Shown here: piece after piece, positions 32,321-40,484 of the stretch
How positions within the stretch are numbered: position 1 is the first letter of the stretch
Layout: each line of letters opens with the position of its first letter
NCBI RefSeq assembly: GCF_018614205.1
Contig: NZ_JAGGOS010000114.1
Span: forward strand, 1-59,040
Length of the DNA: 59,040 nucleotides
Source of the DNA: Streptomyces sp. ISL-36
GTDB taxonomy: Bacteria > Actinomycetota > Actinomycetes > Streptomycetales > Streptomycetaceae
Reading direction: 5' to 3'
Notes under the pieces: generated by a model
The model's database searches: none
What the model saw: the letters and a program-made list of their open reading frames with translations, nothing else
What the model was told of the DNA's origin: nothing
Made by a program: the position numbers and the translations under genes

Positions 32321-33745
32321 ATGGGCATCGGCATCCTGGCGGGCGGCGCGATCGGCGCCGTCGTCGTACTCATCGCACTGTTCAAACTGATGTGGCGCGT
32401 CGCGGAACCCAATGAAGCACTGATCATCTCCGGCTCCCACCACAAGATGGAGGGGCTCGGCGAGGGCATGGGCTTCCGGATCGTCACCGGGCGCGGCACC
32501 CTCGTGGTGCCGGGCGTCCAGGCCGTCCGGAAGCTGTCGCTCGATCTGAACGAGACCCAGCTGCAGGTCGAGTGCGTCACCCACCAGGGCATCCCGCTGA
32601 AGGTCCGCGGTGTGGTGATCTTCAAGGTGGGTGACGACTTCGTGTCGATCGCCAATGCGGCCCGTCGCTTCCTGGACCAGCAGAAGCTGATGTCGGAGCG
32701 GGTGCACATCGTCTTCGCCGGTCATCTGCGCGCCATCGTCGGCGGGTTGACGGTCGAGGACATGATCCGGGACCGGGAGAAGCTGACCGGGCAGGCCCGT
32801 TCGGCCTGTGGCACCGAGATGGAGAAGCTCGGTCTGATCGTCGACTCGCTGCAGATCCACGAGATCGAGGACCCGACGGGGTACATCAAGAACCTGGCGG
32901 CACCGCACGCCGCGGCCGTCCAGCGCGACGCCCGCATCGCGCAGGCGGAGGCCAACCGGCGCGCCACCGAGGCCGAGCAGCAGGCGGCGGCCCGCATGTC
33001 GGAGGCGACCCGGGACAGCGAGATCCTGCAGGCCGGCTACCAGGCCGAGCGGGACCAGGCCTCCGCGAAGGCCCGGCAGGCAGGTCCGCTGGCCGAGGCG
33101 GGGGCGCGCCAGGAGGTCGTCGTCCAGGAGACGCGGGTCGCCGAACTGGAGGCGTACCGCAAGGAGCAGCAGCTCCAGGCGGAGGTCCGCAAGCCCGCGG
33201 ACGCCAAGGCGTACGAGACCCGGACCCGCGCCGACGCCGAGCGCGACGCCCGGATCTCGGCGGCGCAGGCGGACGCCAAGGAGACCGAGCTGGCGAGCGC
33301 CGCCCAGGCCACGGCGACCCGGTTGACCGGTGAGGCGGAGGCGGCGGCCCAGCAGGCGAAGGGGCTCGCGATCGCCGAGGCGACCAGGGCCAAGGGTCTC
33401 GCGGAGGCGGAGGCGATCAAGGCCCGTGCGGCGGCGCTCGCCGAGAACCAGGAGGCCGTGGTCGCCCAGCAACTGGCCGAGAAGTGGCCGGAGATCGTGG
33501 AGGCGGGCGCGTCCGCCTTCGGCAATGTGGACCAGATGGTTCTGCTCAACGGTGCCGACGGCATGGCGGAGATGTTCGCCAAGGCGATGACCATGGGAGG
33601 GACGGGGCTCGGTCTGGCCCGTCAGCTGCTGTCGACGATGAATCCGGGGGCGGCCGGCCCGCTGGGCGGGACGCCTTCGGTGAACGGCTCCGCTCCGCCC
33701 GCTCCCCGGACGGAGGCGATCGAGGTCGGCGACGGCCGGGAGTAG
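32321..33745 (+). CDS. SPFH/band-7 (flotillin-like) membrane scaffold protein
   Basis: A 474-residue flotillin-like protein: N-terminal membrane helix (residues 1-25), an SPFH domain about 28-190 (GEGMGFRIVTGRGTLVVPGVQAVRKL in pieces), then a long Ala/Glu/Gln-rich coiled coil about 200-385 with EA-repeats, and a Gly/Pro tail. Flotillins organise membrane microdomains and assist membrane protein complexes. It follows the NfeD-like gene by 81 bp. Confidence 0.85.
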   Translation: MGIGILAGGAIGAVVVLIALFKLMWRVAEPNEALIISGSHHKMEGLGEGMGFRIVTGRGTLVVPGVQAVRKLSLDLNETQLQVECVTHQGIPLKVRGVVIFKVGDDFVSIANAARRFLDQQKLMSERVHIVFAGHLRAIVGGLTVEDMIRDREKLTGQARSACGTEMEKLGLIVDSLQIHEIEDPTGYIKNLAAPHAAAVQRDARIAQAEANRRATEAEQQAAARMSEATRDSEILQAGYQAERDQASAKARQAGPLAEAGARQEVVVQETRVAELEAYRKEQQLQAEVRKPADAKAYETRTRADAERDARISAAQADAKETELASAAQATATRLTGEAEAAAQQAKGLAIAEATRAKGLAEAEAIKARAAALAENQEAVVAQQLAEKWPEIVEAGASAFGNVDQMVLLNGADGMAEMFAKAMTMGGTGLGLARQLLSTMNPGAAGPLGGTPSVNGSAPPAPRTEAIEVGDGRE

Positions 33746-33813
33746 CGGGCCGTACGCGCGAGGCCGGGCCCGGCGCCGTCACGGTGTCGGGCCCCGGTCA
33801 CGGGCGCGGGAGG

Positions 33814-33984
33814 TCAGTTGTGGCCGAACCTGCGTTCCTTCTTGTGCGCGACCTGCTGCACGAGAGGGCGGGGGGTCTCGCCCACGGCCGACGTGCCCGC
33901 CTGTTCCTTCGCCGTCACCGTGGTCTTCTGCTCGTGGCCGCCGGAGCGGGCGCCGCGGTTCACCCGGGTCTGTTTCTTGCCCAC
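33814..33984 (-). CDS. small basic protein of unknown function (56 aa)
   Basis: A very short open frame with high coding-like codon use. The GTG at 33984 is preceded by GGAGG seven bases upstream. The product begins GKKQTRVNRGARSGGHEQKT, ends VAHKKERRFGHN, and is about a quarter Lys/Arg, so it is strongly basic. No family is recognised; small basic proteins of this size can bind nucleic acid or ribosomes. It is shorter than usual ORF cutoffs and is easily missed. Confidence 0.6.
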   Translation of the reverse strand: MGKKQTRVNRGARSGGHEQKTTVTAKEQAGTSAVGETPRPLVQQVAHKKERRFGHN

Positions 33985-34099
33985 GATCGTGCCTCCTGTG
34001 CGGGATCGGACGCTGGGCCGTCTTCAGCCTCGCACGCGGGCACGAAAGCCGCATGTCAGGCGCGGGACGCCGCATGCCGGGGCGGTCGGGCATCGCGTG

Positions 34100-35176
34100 T
34101 CAGGCCCGGGGCGCCCCCTGGGCGAGGACCGGCCAGATCGCCGGGTCCTCGAAGTTCAGCGCCCACAGGGCGGTGCGGGTGATGCCGTGGCGGCGCAGAA
34201 CCGGAAGGTGGCCCGCGACGCCGCGGGCGTCCTGGTACCAGACCTCGCGGGTGTGAGCACCCGCCGTGTAGGTGAAGCGGGGGGTGCTGGAGGCGGGGTC
34301 GAGCCGGTACGGGACCCGGTGCGCGCGGCGCAGCGCCTCGGCCTCCTTCCAGGTCACGTGGGCGGTCGCGCCGGCGTCGGTGGCGGTGCCGGCGGCGGGC
34401 CAGTCCCAGCCGTAGGCGGGCAGGCCGAGCTCGATCCGCTCGGGCGGGATCAGCGCGGTGGCGGTCCGCAGCACCTCGTCGTACCACCGGGGAGTGGAGA
34501 GCGGTCCGGGGGTGCCGCCCGCCCAGTGCAGGTTGTATCCCATGATCCGCACCCGGTCGGCGACCTTGCCGAAGGTGGCGTAGTCCCAGATGCGGCCGGT
34601 GGTCGCGGTCTTCGGCATGACGGTGACGACGCAGGTCTTGGCGAGGGCGTGCAGGCGGGCGCAGACGTCGGTGACGAGGGCCGCGTATCCGTCCCGTACG
34701 GCGGCGTACTCGGCGTTGCCGGTGGTCGCGTGCGATTCGTAGTCCAGGTCGAGCCCGTCGTAGTCGCGGCTGACGGCGGTGGCGAGGAGGGCGTCCGCAT
34801 GGGCGGCGCGCCGGGCCGGGTCGGTGACGATCGCAGCCAGGGCCCCTGGGCGGAGGGTCTCCATGACGGTGGGTACGACGTCGATGCCGGCGCGGTGCAG
34901 GCCGTCGATGACGAGCCGCTCGCCCGCGCCGGGGTGCGGGGCGATCCGGTCGGCGGCCTTCGTCTCGTACCAGAACGGGCTGACGGTATGCAGCTGGTCG
35001 GCGTGGCGCAGGGCGTTCAGGTAGGCGGCCTCCTGGTCCCAGTAGGGCAGCCAGGCGGAGACGGTGCGCCGGAGCGGAGGGTCCTCGTGCGGGGCGGCGG
35101 GGTGGGCGGCTCCGAGGAGGAGCGTGAGAAGGACGGTCAGGAGTGCGGCGGTGCGGGAGGGTGTCGCGAGGGCCAT
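34100..35176 (-). CDS. secreted glycoside hydrolase family 18 protein
   Basis: A 358-residue secreted protein. A signal peptide (residues about 1-28, ending LLGAAHPAAPHEDP) precedes a TIM barrel with the GH18 motif DGLDLDYE (about residues 138-145), whose final Glu is the acid catalyst in DxxDxDxE, and with GYNLHWAGG and a Trp-rich ending typical of family 18. Members hydrolyse chitin or related GlcNAc polymers, or act as endo-GlcNAc-ases. A DasR-like near-palindrome lies 41 bp upstream. Start ATG 35176, binding site GAGG. Confidence 0.85.
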   Translation of the reverse strand: MALATPSRTAALLTVLLTLLLGAAHPAAPHEDPPLRRTVSAWLPYWDQEAAYLNALRHADQLHTVSPFWYETKAADRIAPHPGAGERLVIDGLHRAGIDVVPTVMETLRPGALAAIVTDPARRAAHADALLATAVSRDYDGLDLDYESHATTGNAEYAAVRDGYAALVTDVCARLHALAKTCVVTVMPKTATTGRIWDYATFGKVADRVRIMGYNLHWAGGTPGPLSTPRWYDEVLRTATALIPPERIELGLPAYGWDWPAAGTATDAGATAHVTWKEAEALRRAHRVPYRLDPASSTPRFTYTAGAHTREVWYQDARGVAGHLPVLRRHGITRTALWALNFEDPAIWPVLAQGAPRA

Positions 35177-35216
35177 GGCCCGAGCCTCGTGGACCGGCCC
35201 GCTCCACGCTCCGTGG

Positions 35217-35231
35217 ACTGGTCCATCCAGT
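35217..35231. promoter_or_regulatory. DasR-like box with a short spacer, upstream of the GH18 gene
   Basis: ACTGGTCCATCCAGT has the outer half-sites of the DasR consensus (ACTGG ... CCAGT) but with five instead of six bases between. It is in a chitinase-type context, so may be a real but shortened site. Confidence 0.3.
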
Positions 35232-35241
35232 GCTCCGCCGG

Positions 35242-36053
35242 TCAGGCCCCGGCGAGGACCTTCTGGAACGCGCCCAGCGTGGTCCGGCCCGCCGCGCGAA
35301 GACGATCTCGTCGAAGTGGCCGGCGAACCGGCCCCCGTCCGTGAGCAGGGCCCGGAAGGCGGTCGCGACCTCGGCCGGGTCGTTCTGGAAGACGCCACAG
35401 CCCCAGGCCCCGAGGACGAGCCGCCGGTAGCCGCCCGCCACGGCCGTCTCCAGGACCCGTTCGGCGCGGGCGGCGAGCGCCGCGGGGATCCGGCCGGCGA
35501 GCTGCGGGGTCTGTCGGCGGACGACGCCCGCGTTGGGGGCGGGCGAGGTGAGGAAACCGACCGTGAACGGCTCGTCCAGGAGCTCGCCCCGGTCGTCGCG
35601 GAAGACCGGCACGGCCGGGGAGAGGATCACCCGGTCCGTGTAGAAGGGGTCTCTCTCGGCCCGGTGGTGGGCGTAGTACTCGGGGACGCGCAGCAGGGTG
35701 GTGTAGAGGGCGGAGGCCCGGCAGAGGGCCTCTTCCTGGGCCTGGGCGCCGTTGAGATAGCCGCCGCCGGGGTTGCGTGCGGAGGCGAAGTTCAGGGCCG
35801 CGACCGGGTTCGGGTCGGCCCGCAGGAGCCTGCGGGCGGCGACGAGGCTGCTCTCGTCGGTGACCTCGACGGCGGTGGTGCGGTCGGTGTCCGGGGTCAC
35901 GGGGACGGGTTCGGGGCCGTGGAGCCTGGTTCCCTCCAGCGCCGCGGTCAGCTCCGCCTCGATGGACACCGTCCGGCCGCCGGGCACGCGGTAGCGGCCC
36001 GCCTCGACGATCTCCTCGGTCTGCTTCGCGATGGCCCGCAGTCGTGCGCTCAT
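35242..36053 (-). pseudogene. TIGR02452/PARG-like protein with an apparent frameshift near its C terminus
   Basis: The frame from ATG 36053 encodes about 250 residues of a TIGR02452 protein with bacterial-type poly(ADP-ribose) glycohydrolase features, notably GGGYLNGAQAQEE (residues about 93-105), the GGG-x6-8-QE(E) signature, and APNAGVV, GVFQNDP later. After DEIVFA the frame would run through the entire GH18 gene to 34056. In the next frame the expected ending RAAGRTTLGAFQKVLAGA reaches a stop at 35242. One missing C at about 35297-35300 (TTCGC for TTCCGC) explains it. Removes ADP-ribose if active; the lesion falls after the catalytic loops. Confidence 0.65.
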
Positions 36054-36123
36054 GCCCGCCAGCTTGATCGACTTCGTCGCCCCGGGGCAACGGGATATTC
36101 ACCGTGGGGCCCGAGGGGCGGTC

Positions 36124-36152
36124 TTGCACGGCCGTCGGAGGTGGCTTTAGGT
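36124..36152 (+). promoter_or_regulatory. likely promoter of the egtABCD operon
   Basis: TTGCAC (36124-36129), 17 bp, TTAGGT (36147-36152), 34 bp before the egtA ATG. Confidence 0.35.
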
Positions 36153-36185
36153 GGTAGCAGCGCCTTCCAGAACTGGAGGAACCCG

Positions 36186-37445
36186 ATGTCGTCGAGCGGC
36201 ATACCGCCGAGCGGCCCACCCCTCACCGAGGACGAGGCCGAGGACCTGCTGCGATGTATCTGCTTCAAGACGGGCCCGCCCCGCACGGTCGGGGTGGAGG
36301 TGGAATGGCTCGTCCACGAGCTGCGTGACCCGCGGCTTCCCGTCCCGCCGCACCGGCTGGCCTCGGCCGTCGACACCGTACGTGCCCTGCCGCTGGCCTC
36401 GGCCCTGACCTTCGAACCCGGCGGGCAGCTTGAGCTCAGCTCGCCGCCCGCCGCTTCCCTGATGGAATGCGTCGACACCGTCGCGGCCGATCTCCGCGCC
36501 GTACGGGACGCCCTCGGCCGGATCGGCCTCCTCCTGAGCGGTTACGGGGTCGACCCCTGGCAGGCACCGCGCGAACGGGTGTTGCACGAGCCCCGGTACG
36601 ACGCGATGGAGGCCTCGCTCGACCGGACGGGACCCGCCGGCCGGGCCATGATGCGCGACTCGGCCTCGGTACAGATCTGTCTGGACGCCGGGCACGAGGA
36701 GCCGGGTCCGCTCGGCTACCACCGGCGCTGGCAGCTGGCCCATCTGCTGGGCGCGGTCCTGGTGGCCGCGTTCGCCAACTCCCCCGTCCACGGCGGCCGT
36801 CGCACCGGCTGGCGTTCGACCCGGCAGGCGCTGTGGACCGATCTCGACCCGGCACGGGCGCTCGCACCGGCGGCGGACCGCGAGCCGCGTGCCGCCTGGG
36901 CGGCGCACGTGCTCGACGCACCGGTGATGTGCGTACGCGGCGACGAGGCGCCGTGGGTCGTACCGGAGGGGCTGACGTTCCGGAAGTGGCTGCGCACCCG
37001 GCGGCCCCGGCCCGCCCATGAGGACGATCTGCGCTACCACCTGACGACCCTGTTCCCGCCGGTGCGGCCGCGCGGGCATCTGGAGCTGAGGATGATCGAC
37101 GCACAACCGGGAGCCGACGGCTGGATCGTGCCGGTGGCCGTGACCACCGCGCTCTTCGAGGACCAGGAGGCCGCCGAGCGCGTGTACCGGGCCGTGAAAC
37201 CCCTTGCCGAACGGTCCGGTTCGCAGGCGCCGCCCCGCAATCCGCTCTGGCGGTCCGCGGCCCGCGACGCGCTCACGGACCCCGATCTGCACGCCGCCGC
37301 CCTGGTGGCGTTCCCGGCCGCCCTGGAGGCGCTGCCCCGGATCGGGGCGAGCGACGCCGTCCTCGGGGCGGTGGCCGCCTTCCACGAGCGGTATGTGATC
37401 CCCGGCGGCTGCCCGGCGGACGAACTCCAGGAGGTGGCGTCATGA
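36186..37445 (+). CDS. egtA: glutamate-cysteine ligase EgtA (ergothioneine pathway)
   Basis: A 419-residue GCS-like ligase that makes gamma-glutamylcysteine, the sulfur donor for ergothioneine. The first 45 residues hold the GVEVEWLVHE motif (GxExE in this branch); LTFEPGGQLELSSPP and DSASVQICLD follow in family order. ATG at 36186 has GGAGG six bases upstream. The last four bases are the ATGA overlap with egtB, so translation is coupled. Confidence 0.9.
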   Translation: MSSSGIPPSGPPLTEDEAEDLLRCICFKTGPPRTVGVEVEWLVHELRDPRLPVPPHRLASAVDTVRALPLASALTFEPGGQLELSSPPAASLMECVDTVAADLRAVRDALGRIGLLLSGYGVDPWQAPRERVLHEPRYDAMEASLDRTGPAGRAMMRDSASVQICLDAGHEEPGPLGYHRRWQLAHLLGAVLVAAFANSPVHGGRRTGWRSTRQALWTDLDPARALAPAADREPRAAWAAHVLDAPVMCVRGDEAPWVVPEGLTFRKWLRTRRPRPAHEDDLRYHLTTLFPPVRPRGHLELRMIDAQPGADGWIVPVAVTTALFEDQEAAERVYRAVKPLAERSGSQAPPRNPLWRSAARDALTDPDLHAAALVAFPAALEALPRIGASDAVLGAVAAFHERYVIPGGCPADELQEVAS

Positions 37446-38755
37446 CCGTGACCGATCCCACGACCCTGCGGCAGCGGGCGCTGGCCGCGCTCACCACCGC
37501 GCGCGAGCGGACCGCCCTGCTCACCTCCTGCGTCGAGGACGACGAACTCACCGCCCAACACTCACCGTTGATGTCTCCGCTGGTGTGGGACCTGGCGCAC
37601 ATCGGCAACCAGGAGGAGCAGTGGCTGTGGCGGGCCGTCGCCGGCCGTGACGCCCTGCGCCCGGAGATCGACTCGATCTACGACGCCTTCGAGCATCCCC
37701 GCGCCGCCCGCCCGACCCTGCCGCTGCTGCCGCCGGCCGAGGCCCGCGCCTACGCGTCCGACGTACGGGGCCGGGTGCTCGACGTGCTGGAGCGGACGCC
37801 GCTGGAGGGCCGCCCGCTCGTCGAGGCCGCCTTCGTGTTCGGCATGATCGCCCAGCACGAACAGCAGCACGACGAGACCATGCTGATCACCCATCAGCTC
37901 CGCAAGGGCCCGGCCGCGCTGACCGCTCCCCCGCCCCCGACGACGCCGACCGGCCCTCTCCCCGGCGAAGTCCTCGTCCCCGGCGGCCCGTTCGTCATGG
38001 GAACCTCCGACGAGGCCTGGGCGCTGGACAACGAGCGCCCGGCGCACACACGGGTCGTCCCCGCGTTCTTCATCGACACCGTGCCCGTCACCAACGGCGC
38101 CTACATGGCCTTCGTCGCGGACGGCGGCTACACGGACGAGCGTTGGTGGCAGGCGGAGGGCTGGGCGCAGATCCGGCAGCACGGGATCGGCGCGCCGCTG
38201 TTCTGGCACCGCTCGGGCGGCCAGTGGCTGCGCCGCCGGTTCGGGGTGACGGAACCGGTGCCCGAGGACGAGCCCGTCGTGCATGTGAGCTGGTACGAGG
38301 CGGACGCCTACGCCCGCTGGGCCGGACGCAGGCTCCCCACGGAGGCCGAGTGGGAGAAGGCCGCCCGCCACGATCCCGCGACCGGGCGCTCCCGCCGCTA
38401 TCCGTGGGGCGACGCGGATCCCGCACCCGCCCACGCCAACCTCGGCCAGCGGCATCTGCGGCCGGCCCCGGCCGGAAGCTATCCGCAGGGCGCCTCGCCG
38501 CTCGGCGTACGGCAGTTGATCGGGGACGTGTGGGAGTGGACGTCCAGCGACTTCCTGCCGTACCCCGGGTTCACGGCCTTCCCGTACAAGGAGTACTCGG
38601 AGGTCTTCTTCGGTCCGGCCCACAAGGTGCTGCGCGGCGGGTCGTTCGCCGTGGACGCGGTGGCCTGCCGCGGCACGTTCCGCAACTGGGACCTGCCGGT
38701 GCGCCGCCAGATCTTCTCCGGTTTCCGGACCGCGCGGAACGCGGAGCCGGTCTGA
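37442..38755 (+). CDS. egtB: ergothioneine synthase EgtB (iron-dependent sulfoxide synthase)
   Basis: A 437-residue enzyme that joins gamma-glutamylcysteine (or Cys) to trimethylhistidine with O2. The N-terminal DinB-like domain supplies iron ligands H-x3-H-x-E in AQHEQQHDE (near residue 138), plus an N-terminal His in WDLAHIGNQEEQWL. The C-terminal formylglycine-generating-enzyme-like domain (PGGPFVMGTS, RLPTEAEWEKAAR, VWEWTSS, GGSFAV, RNWDLPVRRQ) holds the substrates. Overlaps egtC by one base (TGATG). Confidence 0.95.
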   Translation: MTVTDPTTLRQRALAALTTARERTALLTSCVEDDELTAQHSPLMSPLVWDLAHIGNQEEQWLWRAVAGRDALRPEIDSIYDAFEHPRAARPTLPLLPPAEARAYASDVRGRVLDVLERTPLEGRPLVEAAFVFGMIAQHEQQHDETMLITHQLRKGPAALTAPPPPTTPTGPLPGEVLVPGGPFVMGTSDEAWALDNERPAHTRVVPAFFIDTVPVTNGAYMAFVADGGYTDERWWQAEGWAQIRQHGIGAPLFWHRSGGQWLRRRFGVTEPVPEDEPVVHVSWYEADAYARWAGRRLPTEAEWEKAARHDPATGRSRRYPWGDADPAPAHANLGQRHLRPAPAGSYPQGASPLGVRQLIGDVWEWTSSDFLPYPGFTAFPYKEYSEVFFGPAHKVLRGGSFAVDAVACRGTFRNWDLPVRRQIFSGFRTARNAEPV

Positions 38756-39522
38756 TGTGCCGGCATGTGGCCTACATCGGCGAACCGGTGACCGTCGGGG
38801 AGTTGGTGCTCCGGCCGGAGCACGCGCTGCTGCGGCAGGCGTGGGAGCCTCGCACGCAGGTCAGCGGCGTGGTCAACGCGGACGGGTTCGGGGTGGGCTG
38901 GTACGCCGAGGGCGACCCGGTCCCGGCGCGCTACCGCCGGGCCGTCCCGATCTGGGCCGACCCCTCGCTGACCGATCTGGCGCGGGTGGTGCGCACCCGC
39001 GCCCTGCTCGCCGCCGTCCGCGGCGCCACGCTGCCCGGTGCCGACGGGGAGGCCGCGGCGGCCCCGTTGTCCGCCGGGCCGTGGCTCTTCAGCCACAACG
39101 GCGCCGTCGGCGGCTGGCCGGACTCGATGGCCACCCTGGCCTCGGTGCTGCCGGCCGAGGAATGGCTGCGGCTGGAGGCAAGGACGGACTCGGCCCTGGT
39201 GTGGGCGCTGGTGCTGCACCGGCTGCGGGCCGGGGACACACCCGGACGGGCGCTCACCGACACCGTGCGGGAGGCCGCCGGTGCGGCCCCCGCCTCCCGG
39301 CTGAACCTGCTCCTCACCGACGGCTCGACGATCACCGCGACGGCGTGGGGGAACAGCCTCTGGTACCTGACGGGACCCGACCTCAGCGGCGCTCCGCGCA
39401 CGGTCGTGGCCTCCGAGCCGTACGACGACGATCCGCTCTGGCGCGAGGTGCCGGACCGCACTCTGCTGTCCGCCACCCGCTCCGACGTCACCCTGACCCC
39501 GCTCAAGGAGCCCTCTGCGTGA
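38755..39522 (+). CDS. egtC: class II glutamine amidotransferase EgtC
   Basis: A 255-residue Ntn hydrolase that removes the gamma-glutamyl group from the EgtB product. The catalytic Cys is residue 2 after Met removal (MCRHVAYIG), followed by FGVGWYA and FSHNGAVGGWPD. Overlaps egtD by four bases (GTGA). Confidence 0.9.
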   Translation: MCRHVAYIGEPVTVGELVLRPEHALLRQAWEPRTQVSGVVNADGFGVGWYAEGDPVPARYRRAVPIWADPSLTDLARVVRTRALLAAVRGATLPGADGEAAAAPLSAGPWLFSHNGAVGGWPDSMATLASVLPAEEWLRLEARTDSALVWALVLHRLRAGDTPGRALTDTVREAAGAAPASRLNLLLTDGSTITATAWGNSLWYLTGPDLSGAPRTVVASEPYDDDPLWREVPDRTLLSATRSDVTLTPLKEPSA

Positions 39523-40484
39523 GCCCCTTCCAGCTGACCCGCACCCTGCCCGAGGACGCCACCGACGCCGATCTGCGCGCCGATGTGGTCCACGGTCTGA
39601 CCCGTACGCCCAAGGAGCTGCCGCCGAAGTGGTTCTACGACGCGCGCGGCAGTGAACTGTTCGAGGAGATCACCCGGCTCCCCGAGTACTACCCGACGCG
39701 CGCCGAACGGGAGATCCTGATCGACCGGGCACCCGACATCGCCGCGGCCGTCGGGGCCCGCACCCTCGTGGAGCTGGGGTCCGGCTCCTCGGAGAAGACC
39801 CGGTTCCTGATCGACGCCCTGTTGCCGGTCCTCGACAGCTATGTGCCGGTGGACGTGAGCGAGACGGCGCTGACCGGGGCGGCCGAGTCGCTCCTCGCGG
39901 AGCGGCCCTCGCTCCACATCCACGCGCTGGTCGCCGACTTCACCCGGGGGCTCGCGCTGCCCGGCACGCCGGGGCCGCGTCTGGTGGCGTTCCTGGGCGG
40001 CACCATCGGCAATCTGCTGCCCGGTGAGCGCCGGGTGTTCCTGCGCTCGGTACGGGCGATGCTGGCGCCGGGTGACGCGCTGCTGCTCGGCACGGACCTG
40101 GTGAAGGACGAGGCGACGCTGGTCGCCGCGTACGACGACGACGCCGGGGTGACGGCCGAGTTCAACAAGAACGTGCTGGCGGTGATCGCGCGTGAGCTGG
40201 GCGCGGACGTACGTCCCGAGGACTTCGACCATGTGGCGCTGTGGGACCGGGAGCGGGAGTGGATCGAGATGCGGCTGCGGGCCCGTCACGCGCTCACCGT
40301 GAAGATCCCGGAGCTGGATCTGGTGGTTCCCTTCGAGGCGGGCGAGGAGGTACGGACGGAGGTGTCGGCGAAGTTCCGTCAGGCGGGCGTGCGGGACGAG
40401 CTGGCGACGGCGGGTCTTGAGCTGACCCACTGGTGGACGGACGAGGAAGGGCGCTTCGCGCTGTCGCTGGCGACGGCGCGCTGA
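39519..40484 (+). CDS. egtD: histidine N-alpha-methyltransferase EgtD
   Basis: A 321-residue SAM enzyme that trimethylates histidine to hercynine. SAM motif VELGSGSSEKT at about residues 84-94, GGTIGNLLPGERR, and the His-binding Tyr/Asn region SELFEEITRLPEYYPTRAE, in pieces. GTG start overlaps egtC. The 3' end overlaps the convergent acyltransferase gene by 106 bp. Gene egtE, for the last C-S lyase step, is not in this operon. Confidence 0.95.
   Translation: MSPFQLTRTLPEDATDADLRADVVHGLTRTPKELPPKWFYDARGSELFEEITRLPEYYPTRAEREILIDRAPDIAAAVGARTLVELGSGSSEKTRFLIDALLPVLDSYVPVDVSETALTGAAESLLAERPSLHIHALVADFTRGLALPGTPGPRLVAFLGGTIGNLLPGERRVFLRSVRAMLAPGDALLLGTDLVKDEATLVAAYDDDAGVTAEFNKNVLAVIARELGADVRPEDFDHVALWDREREWIEMRLRARHALTVKIPELDLVVPFEAGEEVRTEVSAKFRQAGVRDELATAGLELTHWWTDEEGRFALSLATAR

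Noticed and set aside
34056..36053. A 665-residue ORF covering both the PARG-like gene and the GH18 gene on the same strand
   Set aside because: Its second half is an out-of-frame reading of the GH18 gene; the sequence after DEIVFA is low-complexity Arg/Pro, as expected for a shadow frame.
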